Assembly: GCF_932294415.1 (NCBI RefSeq)
Contig: NC_065541.1
Location: forward strand, 49,888,290-49,952,289
Source: Quercus robur
Lineage: Eukaryota > Streptophyta > Magnoliopsida > Fagales > Fagaceae
DNA length: 64,000 nt
Direction of reading: 5' to 3'
In this document: positions 33,496 to 45,299 of the stretch, piece after piece
Layout of the letters: every line of letters begins with the position of its first letter
Numbering within the stretch: the stretch's first letter is position 1
Made by a program: the position numbers and the translations under genes
Notes under the pieces: generated by a model
What the model was told of the DNA's origin: nothing
Databases searched by the model: none
The model's input: only the letters and a program-made list of their open reading frames with translations

Positions 33496-34663
33496 TGGGG
33501 TCACCCATTATCAGTACCAGCCGCTCTCTTACGAGCATAGCTAACATGGCACCAGCGTGTTAGGAGTCAGGACTGATGCAGGGACAAAGCGTCCCTGCTT
33601 CTTCCTCTCTTCCTCCACTGGTGCCTCCTTTTGCCTCTCTTTCTTCTTCTTTCCACCGCCAGATCCATCCTGGCGCTTTTCCTTCTTCCTCTTCTTCTCC
33701 TCTTTCTTTCTCTTCATCTCCTCCATCTTCTTCTGAATAAGGTCCTCCTCTCAATATGGGCGCTACTGGGGCAGAGTTTGGAAGGACTTTGGAGACGAGT
33801 TTAAGAAGACATTTGATCGTTTATTTGTTATATTGTTGTTGTTTTCCTTTTATTATTTTTGTAATCCACTTTCTGTATAGGCTTGTTTAAGCCCTTCTTT
33901 GTACGTTGTAATATCTCTTTATATTAATAAAAGTTGTTATTGCTTTATTTCACGCATTCTATCTCTTTATTTCTGAAATGGTTACGCCGTGAATAGACAT
34001 ACTATCTTGTGAATTCTTTTTATTTTTACACTTTGACCGATGTCTAAGACCGAAATCCTAGTTAATAAAAAGATCTTACTCTGTGTTTATAGACACTATC
34101 CGAATTAATACTACTGAATCGAATTAGCGATACTTAGGGTTGAAACCCCTATTAAGAAGAAAAAGAAAGGAACATTATGGTGAGCTTATTGAGGCGGCCT
34201 GGCACAATACCGCCGACTTTAGAGCACAATACTTAGGGCCGAAAACCCTTATCAAAGAAAAAGGCGCTACTATGAACTTACGAGTGCTGTTCGGCACAAT
34301 AATACAGACTTGAACTAATCACACTTAGGGTCAAAATTCTTGCTAAGGAAAAGATATTATCATGACTTTAATAGAATTGTTTGGCACAATAATGCCGACC
34401 TGCGAAAACAACACTTACCCCAAAATAGCCGAGATGACAACTGAATGCTCAGTGCAGTGTAGGAAGTAATCATCCGAAGACATACAATCCACAAAAATGA
34501 ACATCCCCTCCAGGTTGCTGAGTAGTAGGGCGTTTCACCATCTTCTTAACAACTTTAATAGCTTTAACCTTTTATGGTATTTGAGCAGAGGATTGAGTAA
34601 CTTAGAATTTTTATTAAGTAGCCGACCTTACGAAACTCAGTTTTTCTTTCAAAACTCAGTTTT

Positions 34664-35145
34664 TCATCTAAATAGTTGGTTTCCTCATAGGTTTGAGTCC
34701 GAGGACCATACAATTCCTTGGTTCTGTCCAAAACTCAGTTTTCTCATCTAAGTAGTTGGTTTCCCCATAGGTTTGAGTCCGAGGACCATACAATTCCTTG
34801 GTTCTGTCCAAAACTCAGTTTTCTCATCTAAGTAGTTGGTTTCCCCATAGGTTTGAGTCCGAGGACCATACAATACCTTGGTTCTGTCCAAAACTCAGTT
34901 TTCTCATCTAAGTAGTTGGTTTCCCCATAGGTTTGAGTCCGAGGACCATACAATACCTTGGTTCTGTCCAAAACTCAGTTTTCTCATCTAAGTAGTTGGT
35001 TTCCCCATAGGTTTGAGTTCGAGGACCATACAATACCTTGGTTCTGTCCAAAACTCAGTTTTCTCATCTAAGTAGTTGGTTTCCCCATAGGTTTGAGTCC
35101 GAGGACCATACAATACCTTGGTTCTGCCCAAAACTTAGTTTTTGG
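34664..35145 (+). repeat. 80-bp tandem repeat array, about 6 copies (LARD-like element)
   Basis: Period 80 bp (GTTTGAGTCC at 34691, 34771, 34851 and onward). The unit includes TTGGTTTCCCCATAGGTTTG, AGTCCGAGGACCATACAATA and CCTTGGTTCTGTCC. The core is homologous to the arrays of the other two large LTR elements, in the same orientation relative to the element. Confidence 0.95.
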
Positions 35146-35340
35146 CGTAGGACCTTGGCTTTAGGGGAATTAGCCCCTCGGCCAAGCCCCTAGAACCATC
35201 CATGCGATTGACGCTACCAAGCGTAGCCCCTAGTCAAGAATCATAGCCCCTAGCGGAACTTTACACTAGAACTCTATAACCAGCTGTCAGAAATGACAAG
35301 GGAACTCTCTTGACCTACCGCCTATGCCAACACACAAGCC

Positions 35341-35358
35341 TCCCCACAGACGGCGCCA
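35341..35358 (-). promoter_or_regulatory. Primer-binding site of LARD-like element
   Basis: The minus strand reads TGGCGCCGTCTGTGGGGA, two bases from the 5' LTR (35361-36031). Identical to the site in the element at 53999-60000. Confidence 0.88.
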
Positions 35359-35360
35359 AT

Positions 35361-36031
35361 TGAAAGGACACGATTTGTAACGAACCGTAACAATATTGGG
35401 TTCGCACGTAAAAAGGCCCAAACAACATCATTTGTAGAGCATGGGTTTAAAAGGCTAGGCCTTGATCACCAGGCAGTGGGTTTTTCGTGATATCCATACA
35501 TGGTTAAGTCGTCTTCGCCCTAGGAGTCTTTCTCCTGGAGGCAGGCTGGGAGGCTCTGGTTTTTGGCCATCTTTCTCAGCCCCTGCTATGAATTGCTTAC
35601 TTTTCCTTTTATACTAGCCCGTGTTTTTTATCCTTTGTCCACGTGTAGGATCGACATTCCAAGACTGATACTTGTCCCATTAGCCCATACCCAGAGTGGT
35701 TGGGGGTGGCTGTAAAAGCTGGAGAGTATGGCTCTGTCAGGTGCAGAGTATTGAATGGCAGTAAGGGCAGCTTTCCCTGGTCGTTACACTTTTCAGCATA
35801 CCCCTTTCTATTGGCACAGATATTTTAAATTTTTTTCCAAGTTGTTTCTATACCATTTTTGCCCTTTCTTCTTGTGAAATCTCGGACATGCCGAGGACTG
35901 AATCGTCATCGGCTGTGTCCCAAGGCTATTTCGTACTTGTATTGCCAAGTCTGGGCCATCACCTTCCTCGGCTTGGGCCTTTGAACCCCAACGAATAAAT
36001 GGGCCTGGCCCACGAATTATTGGGCCCCACA
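35361..36031 (-). repeat. 5' LTR of LARD-like element (right copy)
   Basis: 671 bp. A minus-strand TATAAAA (35613-35607) is the likely promoter. Ends TGAAAGGACACG and GGGCCCCACA on the plus strand. Confidence 0.9.
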
Positions 36032-36220
36032 ATATATATAATAATAAAAAGGAGAGAACATTTTTTTTTTTTTTGCTTCAAGGAGAGAACTACTTTTTTA
36101 TTTATTTATTTTTTTTTATGTGAGGAGAGAACTACTTTATACAACCATAATGTACAAGATTTAACTTTATATGGTATATAATATAACATTTTATGATTTG
36201 ACATGATCTAATATAATATT

Positions 36221-36892
36221 TGTGGGGCCCAATAATTCGTGGGCCAGGCCCATTTATTCGTTGGGGTCCAAAGGCCCAAGCCAAGGAAGGTGATGGCTCA
36301 GGCTCGGCAATACAAGTACGAAATAGCCTTGGGACACAGCCGAGGACGATTCAGTCCTCGGCATGTCCGAGATCTCACAAGAAGAAAGGGCAAAAATGGT
36401 ATAGAAACAACTTGGGAAAAAAATCTAAAATATCTGTGCCAATAGAAAGGGGTATGCTGGAAAGTGTAACGACCAGGGAAAGCTGCCCTTACTGCCATTC
36501 AATACTCTGCACCTGACAAAGCCATACTCTCCAGTTTTTACAACCACCCCCAACCACTCTGGGTATGGGCTGATGGGACAAGTATCAGTCTTGGAATGTC
36601 GATCCTACACGTGGACGAAGGATAAAAAACACGGGCTAGTATAAAAGGAAAAGTAAGCAATTCATAGCAGGGGCTGGGAAAGATGGCAAAAAACCAGAGC
36701 CTCCCAGCCCGCCTCCAGGAGAAAGACTCCAAGGGCGAAGACGACTTAACCATGTATGGATATCACGAAAAACCCACTGCCTGGTGACCAAGACCTAGCC
36801 TTTCAAACCCATGCTCTACAAATGATGTTGTTTGGGCATTTTTACGTGCGAACCCAATATTGTTACGGTTCGTTACAAATCGTGTCCTTACA
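36221..36892 (+). mobile_element. Solo LTR, same family, inverted
   Basis: 672 bp, starts TGTGGGGCCCAATAATTC and ends GTGTCCTTACA, with a perfect target duplication ATATT at 36216-36220 and 36893-36897. It is the reverse complement of the neighbouring LARD-like LTRs and nearly identical to them. TATAAAA lies at 36640-36646. No internal sequence is attached, so it arose by LTR-LTR recombination. Confidence 0.93.
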
Positions 36893-36897
36893 ATATT

Positions 36898-37660
36898 AAT
36901 ATTACTGTAAATATATTGGTGATAATAAGTAATAACTAATTGATTGACATTATAAATCTTAAAAAAAAAAAAGATTGATATTATACCAAAGGTCTTATAC
37001 TTATATGTGGCATGATTTTTTTTTTTGTTTGATAGCTTAGTCACAACTTAATGTAAATTTCTATTACATGGAATTATTTGTTTTTGTTTAGATAAGTTTT
37101 AGTTATAATTTAAGTAAATTTCTATTACTTTTAGTTAATAGTTCGTCCATAATATTTTCATAACAATTCTTAGAGCACTTGTGTCAATCAATATCAAATA
37201 GTATAAATGCAAAATTTTGGCAGACCAACCAAAAAAATTACCCATATTAGTTTATCTAAAATTATGCACATCTTGTTCATAACTATAGTACTAGTATTCG
37301 TATAAATTTACACAACTAATATTAATGTGTAAAAACATATTTTATTAATTTTTCAATTTACTTTTTCTATTGGTGTGTGTGAGTGATGTGGGTTGTCTTA
37401 AGAAAATGGTTATATGCATGAAAAATGAATATGTTATTGAAATAGTTTTTAGAATAAATAATTTGATGACGAGTACTTTTGAAAAATGATTGTGTAAAAT
37501 AAAAAAAGTTCATATACTAAAATAGGTAAAAGTTTTTATAGTACAAATACTCATTTAAGTAACAAGCTACTATTAGTTCTAATATGGGCTCATAACATCA
37601 AATAATTTATAAAATATTAAAAAAAAATTAAAAGATTAAACTAAATACCAATTTGCATTT
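36898..37660. other. AT-rich intergenic, upstream of RPP1
   Basis: No gene or clear element is seen. Confidence 0.5.
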
Positions 37661-37675
37661 TATAAAACTAAGTTA

Positions 37676-37719
37676 TGGGCCTAGTCCATTTACATAGACG
37701 GCAAAATCTAAAGTGGGCC
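37676..37719. promoter_or_regulatory. Site II elements (TGGGCC/T) of the P1 gene
   Basis: TGGGCCT at 37676-37682 and TGGGCC at 37714-37719. Paired TGGGCY Site II motifs with a telo-box are typical of plant ribosomal-protein promoters and link expression to cell growth. Confidence 0.6.
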
Positions 37720-37766
37720 ATATAACGAGTGAGTCGAGCCCATTAATTCTCTCTCCACCTCAATAA

Positions 37767-37808
37767 AAACCCTATCTCCCTCCCATATGCACATTCCTCA
37801 AACCCTAG
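37767..37808 (+). promoter_or_regulatory. Telo-box-like motifs of the P1 gene
   Basis: AAACCCTA occurs at 37767-37774 and again at 37801-37808, just upstream of or in the 5' leader. Confidence 0.6.
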
Positions 37809-38048
37809 CTAACTTTGCACATCTCTTGGCAGCAGCCGCTAGGCATTCCATACAGCTATCTCCAGATCCCTCATTTCAGGTTAATCATCATCTCCTCTTC
37901 TTTTCAGTTATATTCAGTAGAAAAAAAAAACTGTAATTCGTTCATGTTTATTCATTTGTGATGTTGTTTGATTAATCCTCTTTTTGGTTGAGTTTAATTC
38001 TCCTCATCTTTACCTTCATTTCAACTTATTCATTTCAGAGAAAAAGCC

Positions 38049-38778
38049 ATGGCTTCAGAGCAAGCTTGCACTCTCGCTTGTTTGATCCTCCATGACGATG
38101 GTATTCCCATCACCGTATCCTTTTCTCTTCGAATTTGATAAGGGGATCTATGTTTTATTTGTAGAGAAAATGGTGGAAATCAAAATAAATTTTTTGTTTT
38201 CAATATTTGCTAAACCCAATTAGATTTATAATCTTGTGTTGTTATGATCAAAAAATTATACCCTTTTTCATTGTTTAATGATCTCTGTGAAAAAACCAAA
38301 ACAAAGCATAGTTATTAGTGTGGATGTTTCTGGAAGATGTGCCTGTTTGTTTGTGTGTGTGTGTTTTTTTTTTCTTTTCCTTAAATCGTTTGTAATAGTC
38401 GGAGAAGATTGCCACATTGGTGAAGGCAGCAAACGTGAACGTTGAATCTTATTGGCCAAGCTTGTTTGCCAAGCTTGCCGAGAAGAGAAACATTGAGGAT
38501 CTCATTTTGAACGCTGGGTCCGCCGGCGGTGGTGCTGCAGTTGCTGTTGCTGCACCAGCTGCAGGTGGTGGCGGTGGTGCTGCTGCCGCTGCTCCTCCAC
38601 CTGAGGAAAAGAAGGTAAATAGGAGCAATTAAGTAATTTTTTGCTGAGTTGGTTTTCCACGTTGAAAGTGTTTTGGGCTTTGAGTTATCTGATCGTTGTG
38701 CGTCTTTCTTTTGTGATTTTACAGGAAGAACCAAAGGAAGAGAGTGATGATGATATGGGATTCAGCTTGTTTGATTAG
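38049..38778 (+). CDS. RPP1: 60S acidic ribosomal protein P1
   Basis: Three coding exons: 38049-38114, 38399-38614 and 38725-38778, giving 111 residues, the normal size. Splice sites: ACC|GTATCC, a TAATAG acceptor, AAG|GTAAAT and TTTTACAG. The leader probably has its own intron (donor near 37879, acceptor CATTTCAG near 38037). The N-terminal dimerisation domain is [20 protein letters not shown], then [35 protein letters not shown]. Next is an Ala/Gly-rich hinge (residues about 62-88), and the invariant acidic tail [14 protein letters not shown]1 pairs with P2 on the P0 stalk of the 60S subunit and recruits translation GTPases. The [11 protein letters not shown] start and LFAKL separate it from P2. 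It is convergent with the GBSSI gene 1.85 kb away. Confidence 0.96.
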
Positions 38779-40629
38779 GAGCTGTTTTGTTCTAGCTGGA
38801 TTTGTATTTTCAAGGGTTTGACCCTATCAATGTAGTAGTTTTTTTTTTTTTTTTTTTGGGTTAGTTACGAAGTTTTCTTCGTGCTGAGAAGTGTTTTTGA
38901 ACGTTATGTGATTGTGTCTTTGAAGATATGTTAGTATTTCAATATTTTTAGACCATAATTTACTCTTCTTTCTGTTATTAATTGAATTTGTGTTGTTATG
39001 TATGCAATTATGAGGCTAACAAGTTGCTATGGTAGTTAAATAGTTTCACCTAATCAAGATATATGTTTAGCAGTTGAATGTTGGTAATGAGGCGCCATTG
39101 ACCTGTTATGTGCAGTACATCTTTTGGTTGCTGTGTGCTCTGTTCTTCATCCATACATTTTGCTGTGTATGGTTTTGAGATTTCATTTAGGGCTTTGTAG
39201 TCAGCTTCCTACAACATGTTGTGTTGGGAGTTGTCAAAAAATATATATTGTTGTGTTGGGAGTTGATTTATCTATCGCTGTTGATAACATTAGTGTTCTC
39301 TGGTTTTAGGGCTATGGATCCTGTAGTGTTTCTTCACTGGTGTATTTAAATGGTCCAATGCCATGCACACTGGATATATGTTGTGAAAGATGCCTTTGTG
39401 TGATTGAATTCTTTGTATTTTGTTTTTGCTTTATCTTAGTAGATGTTTTAATGCTGGTGTATGGTTCTTTTATGTGTGTATATGAAGCTACTTCAAATTG
39501 CATGCTATCTCCATCTAACTAGTGATAAAGGAAAAATGCATTAGCTTACCATGTTTGCCAAATCTTGGCTCCATTGTAGCTACTTCAATTTTTTTTTTCT
39601 TTTATTTTAACTTTGGATGTGTGAATGCTCTGTAAGCTAGTTTATGCTATAATTGGCTTCTGAATCATACTGAAGGTAGAACCTAACCTCCAAGAAATTT
39701 AAAGTTAGATTTCTGCAGCTGCAGTCATGTCTCTTTTGCCACTAGAAAAGAATTTTTATGAAGATAAAGTTTAGTTATAAAATTAATTGTAGGACTATAA
39801 TTTTAATAAAATAAATATTATTACATATTTTGAAAATCTAATAAATACGTATGTTAAATTTTGTGTTAATCTTTTATTATTTGCTTACTAACTATTGATT
39901 TTTAATTTTTTAGTAATTTTGCAAACATGGAGGATATAAGATGTAATTTAATATTGAATTTGTCAAAATTCATTTCAAATGAAAATATATAGGGAACTGT
40001 TAATAAGGCTATAACAAATTTCGGAGTTAAATTTTGTCTTCCAAGAGCGTTTTATTGCCGTAGAAAGCCCTGTATGCCTTGTTGTTATGTAGCCATGTGA
40101 GCTTTTGAAAGATTGTTCCTGTCCAAACGTGTCTGTTATAATCGGGTTAAGAACTTCCAGCAATTCTGCGAATTTCAGTCGGTGGCATCTATTTTCAGTG
40201 GAGTGGATGGCCCATGGACATGTAACTTCTTTATTGTTCCTTATAGCAACGAGCCAGGGAAAGTTAGTGTATAAGGATAGTCGTATAGTTTGATCTTGTT
40301 GGCATGTCTGTTTATAACAAGATGATTGGTTTATTCATGATGGAGAGAATTGAGTGAAAAATCCATAAAAATGCAATTTTTGGTTTTGCCTACCTGCATG
40401 TAATATGTATACCATTAAAATCCTTATGCTATGTACTGGCTGTTGGAACTTGGTGTCAAATTGTTCGGTCGAACTATTACTACCATCTAAGACCACCAAC
40501 TAGCTATTACTATAACATTTTTCCCAGCGAGAATGAATAACGATAAAGGAAGGTCTGCTGACTGTTAGACAAGCAGTAGCAGCTATTTTGTTAGTCTTTG
40601 GAGTTCTTGCTTTAGGCCTGCCATAGCTC
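38779..40629. other. Intergenic between convergent RPP1 and GBSSI
   Basis: Holds the 3' UTRs of both genes; a poly-T tract at about 38839-38857. T-rich, with several short open frames that have no recognisable domain. Confidence 0.5.
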
Positions 40630-43600
40630 TTAGGGAGTTGCAACGTTTTCCTTTGCGAGTGGAGCTATTTCCTCACCCTCAATTCCAGGTTCACTTCCCG
40701 CCACCCCCAAACTTAGCAGCACCTCCTCCCACTTCTTAGCAGGTCCCTGCGCCATTACAACATGATTTACAGATTAGCATATCTTCTATGGACTTTGAAT
40801 CAACCAAACAAAAATTAATAACAAAAGAAGAGAAATGTTCTATTTTAGCTTCATGATGCTAAACTATACTTGAATGATCTACTTGGCAAGAGGTTTCACC
40901 CACCTTCCATGAGAGATCTTGAGCCATGCAATTCTGTATTATCTCAGAGAAAGCTGGAGTTCCGTAGGTTGTGAGGGCCCTTTTCACATTTGTAGCCACT
41001 GCAGTCACATCGGCCGGATCAACAGCTTCACACTGGAGGATCATTGGTTAGGATTCATGTTAAACTCAACACCAAAATGCACATAAGTTAAAGTTGCCGT
41101 TAAGAAGCATGTGAAAGGAATAATGAGTTATTACTTCAACATTGAAGCTTCCCATTTGAAATCCTGTGAAACCTTCTTTAACAGTGTCAACCAATCCACC
41201 AGTTGAGGCAACAATAGGTACCTGCAGTGTCATTGGAATGGGGGTAAAGTAGTAAGAAAATAGAGGGTTACTTCAGTTTTTGATGCAGAAACATATAGCA
41301 ATAGGTAGCAGATTGGGGAACTTTGAGTAGGCATCATACTGTTCCATAACGCATGGCATGTAATTGAATGAGACCACAGGGCTCAAATCTACTAGGAACC
41401 AGTATAAAATCAGCACCAGCTATTATCATATGAGCCAGGGGAACATTGAATTTCGCCACTCCTCGGGCCTTGTCAGGGTATATTTTCTCCAGCTGTTCAA
41501 GCTGCTTCTCCATTGGTTTTTTGCCAGTCCCCTTAAGAAATATGACAAAGCTCATAATAAATTTCAAATCTGTTTTTTGTAGTATGATCACTATTATGAT
41601 AGAAAAACGAAATGGGGAATATAAAAAGGCTTACAAGGACTATTATTTGAACATTCTCTTTGATAAAATGGGGAATGGCTGCTACGAGAATATCTGAACC
41701 TTTCTGCTCTTCGAGTCTACCAATGAAGCCTATGACAGGGATGTTTCTATCCACTGGCAATCCAACTTCAGCTTGGAGGGCTTCCTTCAAAAGAGGCTTT
41801 GCATCCAACACCTATGAGTGCCAAAAATTTGATAAATATTGGGTAATGAAGCAGGGATGTTAATCAAAGACAATGATTGATGTGAACACACAGGTTAGTG
41901 AAAAGATTCTTACAGTTGAAGCATCATATTTGACGTTTGTATATTTGTCAGTTAAGGGGTTCCATTCCTGGACATCCATGCCATTCACAATTCCTTGAAT
42001 GCCAGTTTTACGAATGATGTTATCCAATTCCACTCCTTTGTCTTCGCCAGAAACAAGTTCTTGGGCATAGTATGGGCTCACAGTTAAAACCTTGTCTGAT
42101 TCTAAAATTCCAGCTTTCATCCAATTGATTTTTCTTCCCTTGACTGGCTTTTCATACCTGCAAAGTTGCTATTGTCATATGAAGTTCATCATATAGTGTT
42201 TTGTTATATTGAGTAGATCAAAATCATACCCATCAATAAAATCAAAAGAGCTTTTCAATTCGTCTGGGAGATTGAGAAGTGAGAAATCTGTGAAGGCAAA
42301 TCTGCCTTGGTAAGCAATGTTGTGAATGCAAAAGGCAACCTGAAAATTTTATAAAGCACAAATCCATTTTTGAGTAAAAGGTGTTTTAACCAGAATTCTT
42401 ATATAGATAATTCAAGAGAGATAAACAAGGAACCTACTCTGGCAGTGCTGTATATGCCTTTGGGTTTGTATATAGTTTTCAGGTAGCATGGGATCAGGGC
42501 AGTGTGCCAGTCGTTGGCAATGAATATGACCTCTTCACCTGCACGCAGGAATATCAAAGAAACAATGCTTAAAATTTATATAATGGAAGGAGTTTATATT
42601 CTAATTTTCCTCACAAATGAATGTCCGTACCATATGGTCCAGAGAAATATTCATTGCTGTTAAGTGCTAGAACCCTTGGTGCCTCTAGAGCGGCCTAAAA
42701 GCCAAAGAAGTTGATAAATTAGGGAACTATAACCAGAGTGAATGGTGTTTTTGGGTCAGATATGAATAAACATGATACATTAAAGAAAGGATAGATAATC
42801 AATACAGAAATATGAAACTAGAATAGACATTCATGGATTGCATACACGCTAATTTGTGATTGTTACTAAAACATACTATTCTCAACAGTTCTATGAACTC
42901 ATTAATTTATTGTGCAACCTCTATTTCAAACTACCTTATTGAGCCACACGAAGGAAATTAAGACATGAGCAATACTAGAGACAACAATTTTCATAACTTT
43001 TTCACAACTTGTTAAGATGATAAGCTATGATTAGTGTAACATCACTTTAACATGAACCCATTACTAACATTACTTTTATTATACACCAATCAAAACATAT
43101 CAACTTATCGGTTGTGAAATTTTTTGTGTCACCTTATTGTTAATACATGCCTCAAGGCTCAAGTATGTGATCTATATATTTTGGTGCAAAACTATTGTCT
43201 TTAACCCTTAAATCTTTGGTGTATGCTAAAGTTCCACTATTGTCCTCTTTTTTAAACAATACCAGTATACCATAGAAGTCCCATTCTTTCTTGCTACTTC
43301 GGTTACTATACATTCCCTTGGTATGGCAAAGGTTATTATGGAAAACCTATTGTGCAACGAATTATGTTGCTCTCAAACTATTTTCCAGCGAAGTACTGCA
43401 TAGATCAGAAAAGCATATCATATACAACTAGAAGGATGGAGATTATGAACCTGGCATAATAAGCTGAATCGAAGTTGGTTGTCCTGGAAATCCTCTCCAG
43501 CCATAGGCCCATAAATTTTGGATTTGGTTTTCCCCCACACCTATATGTTCAGTTATCAATCGATTCAAGCCTTTGTTAGTTTGACTCTCTAAAAGTCTTG

Positions 43601-44726
43601 ACACATTAAAAATTGTACCCGTAAAGTAAGATGAAAGGATAATGAAATGGACCAACCTTTTCAAGAAACGCTGGGTGATCCACAAAAACGCGATCTACTC
43701 CTCTTTTGTAGCAATGGAAGAAGCGAACCTTTTCGGTTTTATCTCCTACTTTAAGCTACATATCAAGTGGCATTTCAATGTTTTAAACATAGAAAATTGC
43801 CCATTGGAGTGAAACCTCTAAGAAGGAAATGAAATATAAAGTTTGCATGCATGTAGACTAGAATATACCTCAATTACAACATCTGTATCCCACGCATCTT
43901 TGTACTGGTCATAACGTGGAGAGACAGTCATAACACGATGCCCGTTGGCCTGGACAAGGATTGAGTTTAGTGAGTTACAAGTTATAGAGTGTGTCTCAAA
44001 GCATTTTTAGATGAAATTGCCAAAGGTTTGACAATTTTGCAAAAGTTAAAAGAGGATCCTTAAAGATGAAAGGCTAAAGCTTTTAAGAAAAAACCTTTAC
44101 AATATTCACCGTTTATATGCTTTATAAATCCATAACTTTAAAACGCTAATTACTGTCATTTGTCAAACACACAAAATACTAAAGAGCTTTATAGTTAAAC
44201 ATCTACTACCAAAATTCTACAATTAAATCTCTACTTCCTAAAGCATTGCCAAATGGTGGCATATTCTCATGGAAACCTATATATATATGGCAATTAAGTC
44301 CCATCCAATACATTCATCAGTTAAAGAGAGAATGAGGCAAAAGAGAATGCTAATTAAACTGACCGCCATTGCTGGTGGTAGACCTCCAAGAACATCTCCA
44401 AGTCCACCAGTTTTGCTCCAGGGACCTACTTCTGTCCCCACAAAGATCAAATTCATCCCACTTCCGCAAACAATGGTCCGTGAAGTCCATGCATTCCCAC
44501 TCTTGAATGTTTTACTCCTGGTTTGCCTGGTAGTTAATTTTGCCATGGTACTGACATGCACTAGTTCATCCACTTTGTTCAAAGATCTTAACCCATTGTG
44601 AGTCATGGTGTGATTCATTAAACCAAATTTCATCAGTGCTGCTTTACCCTCTGATCCAGAAGTTATTGATCCATAGTTGACACGAGAACTTGTTGATACA
44701 AAGTTTGAACCAGCCACAGTTGCCAT
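40630..44726 (-). CDS. GBSSI: Granule-bound starch synthase I (amylose synthase), chloroplast precursor
   Basis: Thirteen coding exons on the minus strand: 44726-44364, 43949-43869, 43755-43657, 43540-43451, 42694-42631, 42538-42438, 42339-42230, 42157-41914, 41811-41635, 41531-41340, 41221-41135, 41032-40904, 40746-40630. All borders are GT-AG and the joined frame is open: 617 residues, normal for the family. The enzyme moves glucose from ADP-glucose to amylose inside plastid starch granules. A Ser/Thr-rich transit peptide (about 84 residues) precedes [13 protein letters not shown]. The ADP-glucose motif KTGGL is at residues 105-109 and the second, STGGL, at 513-517. [18 protein letters not shown] and the [13 protein letters not shown] block mark the C-terminal GT-B half. 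It ends NVATP then TAA. Nothing suggests damage. An intron in the 5' UTR is also present. Confidence 0.97.
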
Positions 44727-44741
44727 TGGTGATATTTTGTA

Positions 44742-45131
44742 CTGGTAAAGAATGAAACGAGAAAATTACAGCAATTTGATATAAACCATTGATGCTTATT
44801 AACATTATATTGAAATATTCATGCGTGAGTGGTGTGGTAAGTTCCATATGGGTACTAATCAGTAACCACAAGAGTAAATGACTAATATATATATATATAT
44901 ATATAATATAGCTGGGTTTATACAATTAAACTTTTGGGTCAAGTGATGTACAAGTTGTTAAAAACAAATTCACGGGCTGAAAAGCTGAAGTCATCTATTC
45001 TTGACTACACTTCGTTAAGAAAACATTACAAATTTACTACACGAAATAGGAAGGGAAAACACATTAAAAAACAGGTATAAAACAGAAAGCCACATACCAA
45101 TCAATTAACAAAAGCAAACACAGATACTTAC
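44742..45131 (-). other. 5'-UTR intron of GBSSI
   Basis: Donor AAT|GTAAGTATC (45132/45131) and acceptor TTTACCAG just before 44741, leaving 15 leader bases before the ATG. An AT microsatellite lies inside at about 44886-44906. A leader intron at this place is typical for plant GBSSI genes. The non-coding first exon runs upward from 45132, probably to near 45290. Confidence 0.75.
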
Positions 45132-45299
45132 ATTGACTTAATTGAGTTCAGCTCCAAGCATGTACAATGGATTATGCACCAATGCCTAGACCTGACTCCT
45201 ATACGCTGCACTGAACTGTTACTGAGAATGAATTACGAAGAAGAAGTAGAGCTACCATTTGTAGTGGTTTAAGCCAATAGTCTCACTTTCCACATGGCC

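Larger units (their letters stand above)
32178..36031 (-). mobile_element. Non-autonomous LTR retrotransposon (LARD-like), 3.85 kb, minus orientation
   Basis: LTRs of 671 bp each lie at 32178-32848 and 35361-36031; the 5-bp duplication ATATA is at 32173-32177 and 36032-36036. The primer-binding site lies just left of the right LTR and the polypurine tract (reversed) just right of the left LTR, so the element points to lower coordinates. The 2.5 kb interior has no gag or pol. It contains a plus-strand (antisense) TATA box, a conserved hairpin, lysine-rich low-complexity DNA and an 80-bp tandem array. The LTRs differ at roughly 4-5 percent of sites by eye, so it is older than the element at 53999. 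Confidence 0.92.

Noticed and set aside
33541-33754. Lysine/glutamate-rich minus frames
   Set aside because: Product of CT-rich low-complexity DNA inside the LARD-like element.
38381-38734. 117-codon minus frame overlapping RPP1
   Set aside because: Shadow of exon 2 and introns of the P1 gene on the other strand.
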